The notes beneath the pieces are model-generated. The model was not told the origin of the DNA. It was given only the letters and a program-made list of their open reading frames with translations, and ran no database searches. Position numbers and translations under genes: made by a program. A stretch of 64,000 nucleotides of DNA, from assembly GCA_916613615.1 (NCBI GenBank), contig OU744721.1:76699060-76763059 (forward strand), in the 5' to 3' direction. Within the stretch, counting starts at the first letter, position 1. Each line of letters starts with the position of its first letter. Shown here one piece after another: positions 62,218 through 64,000 of this stretch. Source of the stretch: Steromphala cineraria (lineage: Eukaryota > Mollusca > Gastropoda > Trochida > Trochidae).

Positions 62218-64000
62218 TATGGCCCATCCGCCAGCCCGTATCCTAGTTACTTTGGACCTTGCTGGTAACTTTTGCATTTTTATTCCTCAATTCTAGCATT
62301 GAAATTATAAAAACACTTTTGGGCTGGCTACTTTTCAAGCTTATTTCATCCACTGGTTACACAATAACTGCCATTAACACACACCTTTAGTGAAAACCAA
62401 ACTCAATGATTAAATTTCCTTAATATACTATTACATTCAATTTAATTTACTTTGAAAAATTCAATAAATAACACAGATAAAAGAATGTTCTTGACTCAAG
62501 GTAAAACTGAGTCGTTCAAGCAGTGGTGTACTGTGGATAACAGTACCGGAAGCAATTCTTAACAATTCACAGTGATGGTTATTCTCTGAGATATACATTT
62601 CATTGGTGAAATCACTCCAAAACAAAAGTGCCACTCAACTGCTTATGATTATCTTAAATTTCTTGATAGAAGAGTGAGTTGGTGTTTAGTGCCGCTTGGG
62701 CAATATTTCTGTTATTGGAGATATTCCTTGGTAGGAAATGATCATATAAGAAGTAGTGCATTAAGATATTTATATACCTAGAATTGCACTAAAATATAAG
62801 AAAAGGGAAAAAGGCTCACTTGTTAAGCATAAAATAACATACATTCAAATATTTCTTCTAATGCAAGAAAAGCAAAAACAATAACAGAATATTCTTAAAC
62901 ACTGAGTAAGATCATGTAACATCTGGCAAACAATGGTATTGAATTGAAAGCCGCTTCCATTTCAGGAAAAACATCTAAGGTATTTTTAAAATTTTTAAAC
63001 TATAAACAAAGTTGGTAAATGAATCAATGCAACAAACCTGTTAATCAAACCTCAATTCAACTTTGTAAAATACCATGCCACAAAACATGCCTTGATTGGC
63101 ATTGAACATGAATTAACTAGCACTATCATACGCAATTTTCTATAAGAGGAGATATGCAGTTTACAAAATTGAGAAGCATAAACTGTTACAGGCTAAAATA
63201 AATTTTTGTTTTTGCGGGATGACCCTTGACGATCATGTTCATTCAGTCTAGCTCCCCAACGCTGTGCTACGGAACGAAGATTTACCTTACCGAGATAGTC
63301 ACGGTGAGCAATACATCGTCAAAGGTGCAAATCATTTCTTATTAATGTCAACTTTAGTCACCTCTTGATTCACTTATTGCTAATTACATTATTGTAATTT
63401 AAATCTTAAGCTTTGAGGAAAGCCTGAAAAGTGGGACAAATATTGCAACTATTTTCGAACTTCAACTCCATAAGCTTTTATATCAATCAATTGTAACTGT
63501 ATTATATAAATAGATATATACACTGAGCAGTCAATAACAATATATATATATATACTCTTTGAGCAGGATCAGGACTTCATTTTACTCTGATGATTATATT
63601 CATAGATTAGTCATAAGCTTATAGAAATTAAAATTTGTTCAAAGAAATTGACATAGAAACCAAATTTGTACATATGAATCTACATAAACAAGTATCCAAA
63701 ATGAGAAAAGCTTATAGCTCATATTGAAAATGTGTTTTCAAGGGGTAAGAATTAAGTACATATTTTAATGATTATGTGTTATAAAAGAGGGTTATATAAA
63801 ATGCTACAACAGTTTTCAAGACTTTAACACTAACTTGAAACTTTGATAATATTTATTAAGCTTAACTCAAAAGCCAATCATACATACATGATACTTATGG
63901 AAATATAACTTCAAAACAAAATAAACAAGTGATTTTCAATCAACTGAAACAAGATCTATGGCATTAAGAAATCCCCTTTCAAAGGTATGATGACGTGATC
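62218..64000. other. Intergenic tail of window
   Basis: AT-rich with a short (TA)n at 63540-63554. A CGCTTGGGCAATATT word shared with three other places in the window is at 62693. No gene seen. Confidence 0.5.

Overview
The window is animal genomic DNA. It is AT-rich, with long introns, GT-AG splice sites and many small inverted-repeat transposons. Gene content and repeat style (a DIRS-type retroelement, hAT and Harbinger-like miniature elements, ACGG-tailed repeats) fit a marine lophotrochozoan, most likely a mollusc. The species cannot be fixed from the sequence.

Three host genes are supported. (1) An apparently intact, intronless CYP2-clan cytochrome P450 lies on the + strand at 7550-9067. 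(2) A complete nine-exon orthologue of CCDC6, a coiled-coil protein, lies on the - strand; its coding exons run from 47557 down to 21250 and assemble without frame breaks into 441 residues. (3) A nine-or-so-pass membrane protein of unknown function lies on the + strand, with eight coding exons from 48069 to 54860 that join in frame to 420 residues. The CCDC6 and membrane-protein genes are head to head, with 511 bp between their start codons.

Layout. 1-20 kb is repeat-rich. A segmental duplication (767-3765 and 14036-20028) flanks the P450. Members of a transposon whose core is a 146-bp minisatellite sit at 1-759 and 16770-19754, the latter with a pre-insertion empty site preserved in the other duplicate. 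A hAT-like miniature element and a 5'-truncated non-LTR retrotransposon lie at 3.9-6.3 kb. 21.2-47.6 kb is CCDC6. Intron 6 has been enlarged by a 6.6-kb DIRS-type tyrosine-recombinase retrotransposon (24492-31081), whose 5' half is tandemly duplicated (31128-34281). Introns 2 and 4 carry minisatellites. The one in intron 2 is built from ten copies of the exon 3 splice acceptor. 48-58 kb is the membrane-protein gene with its probable long 3' UTR; intron 7 holds a truncated minisatellite transposon, a decayed copy of the end of exon 7 and a TTAA-flanked miniature element. 58-64 kb has no gene I can support, but holds several miniature elements and long hairpins.

The most interesting items are the decoy-acceptor minisatellite, the complete DIRS anatomy (an internal region complementary to the circle junction, and a gag with a large Arg/Ser domain), the 146-bp-unit transposon family with its empty site, and an unclassified 2.57-kb element with CACTGGGTG termini.
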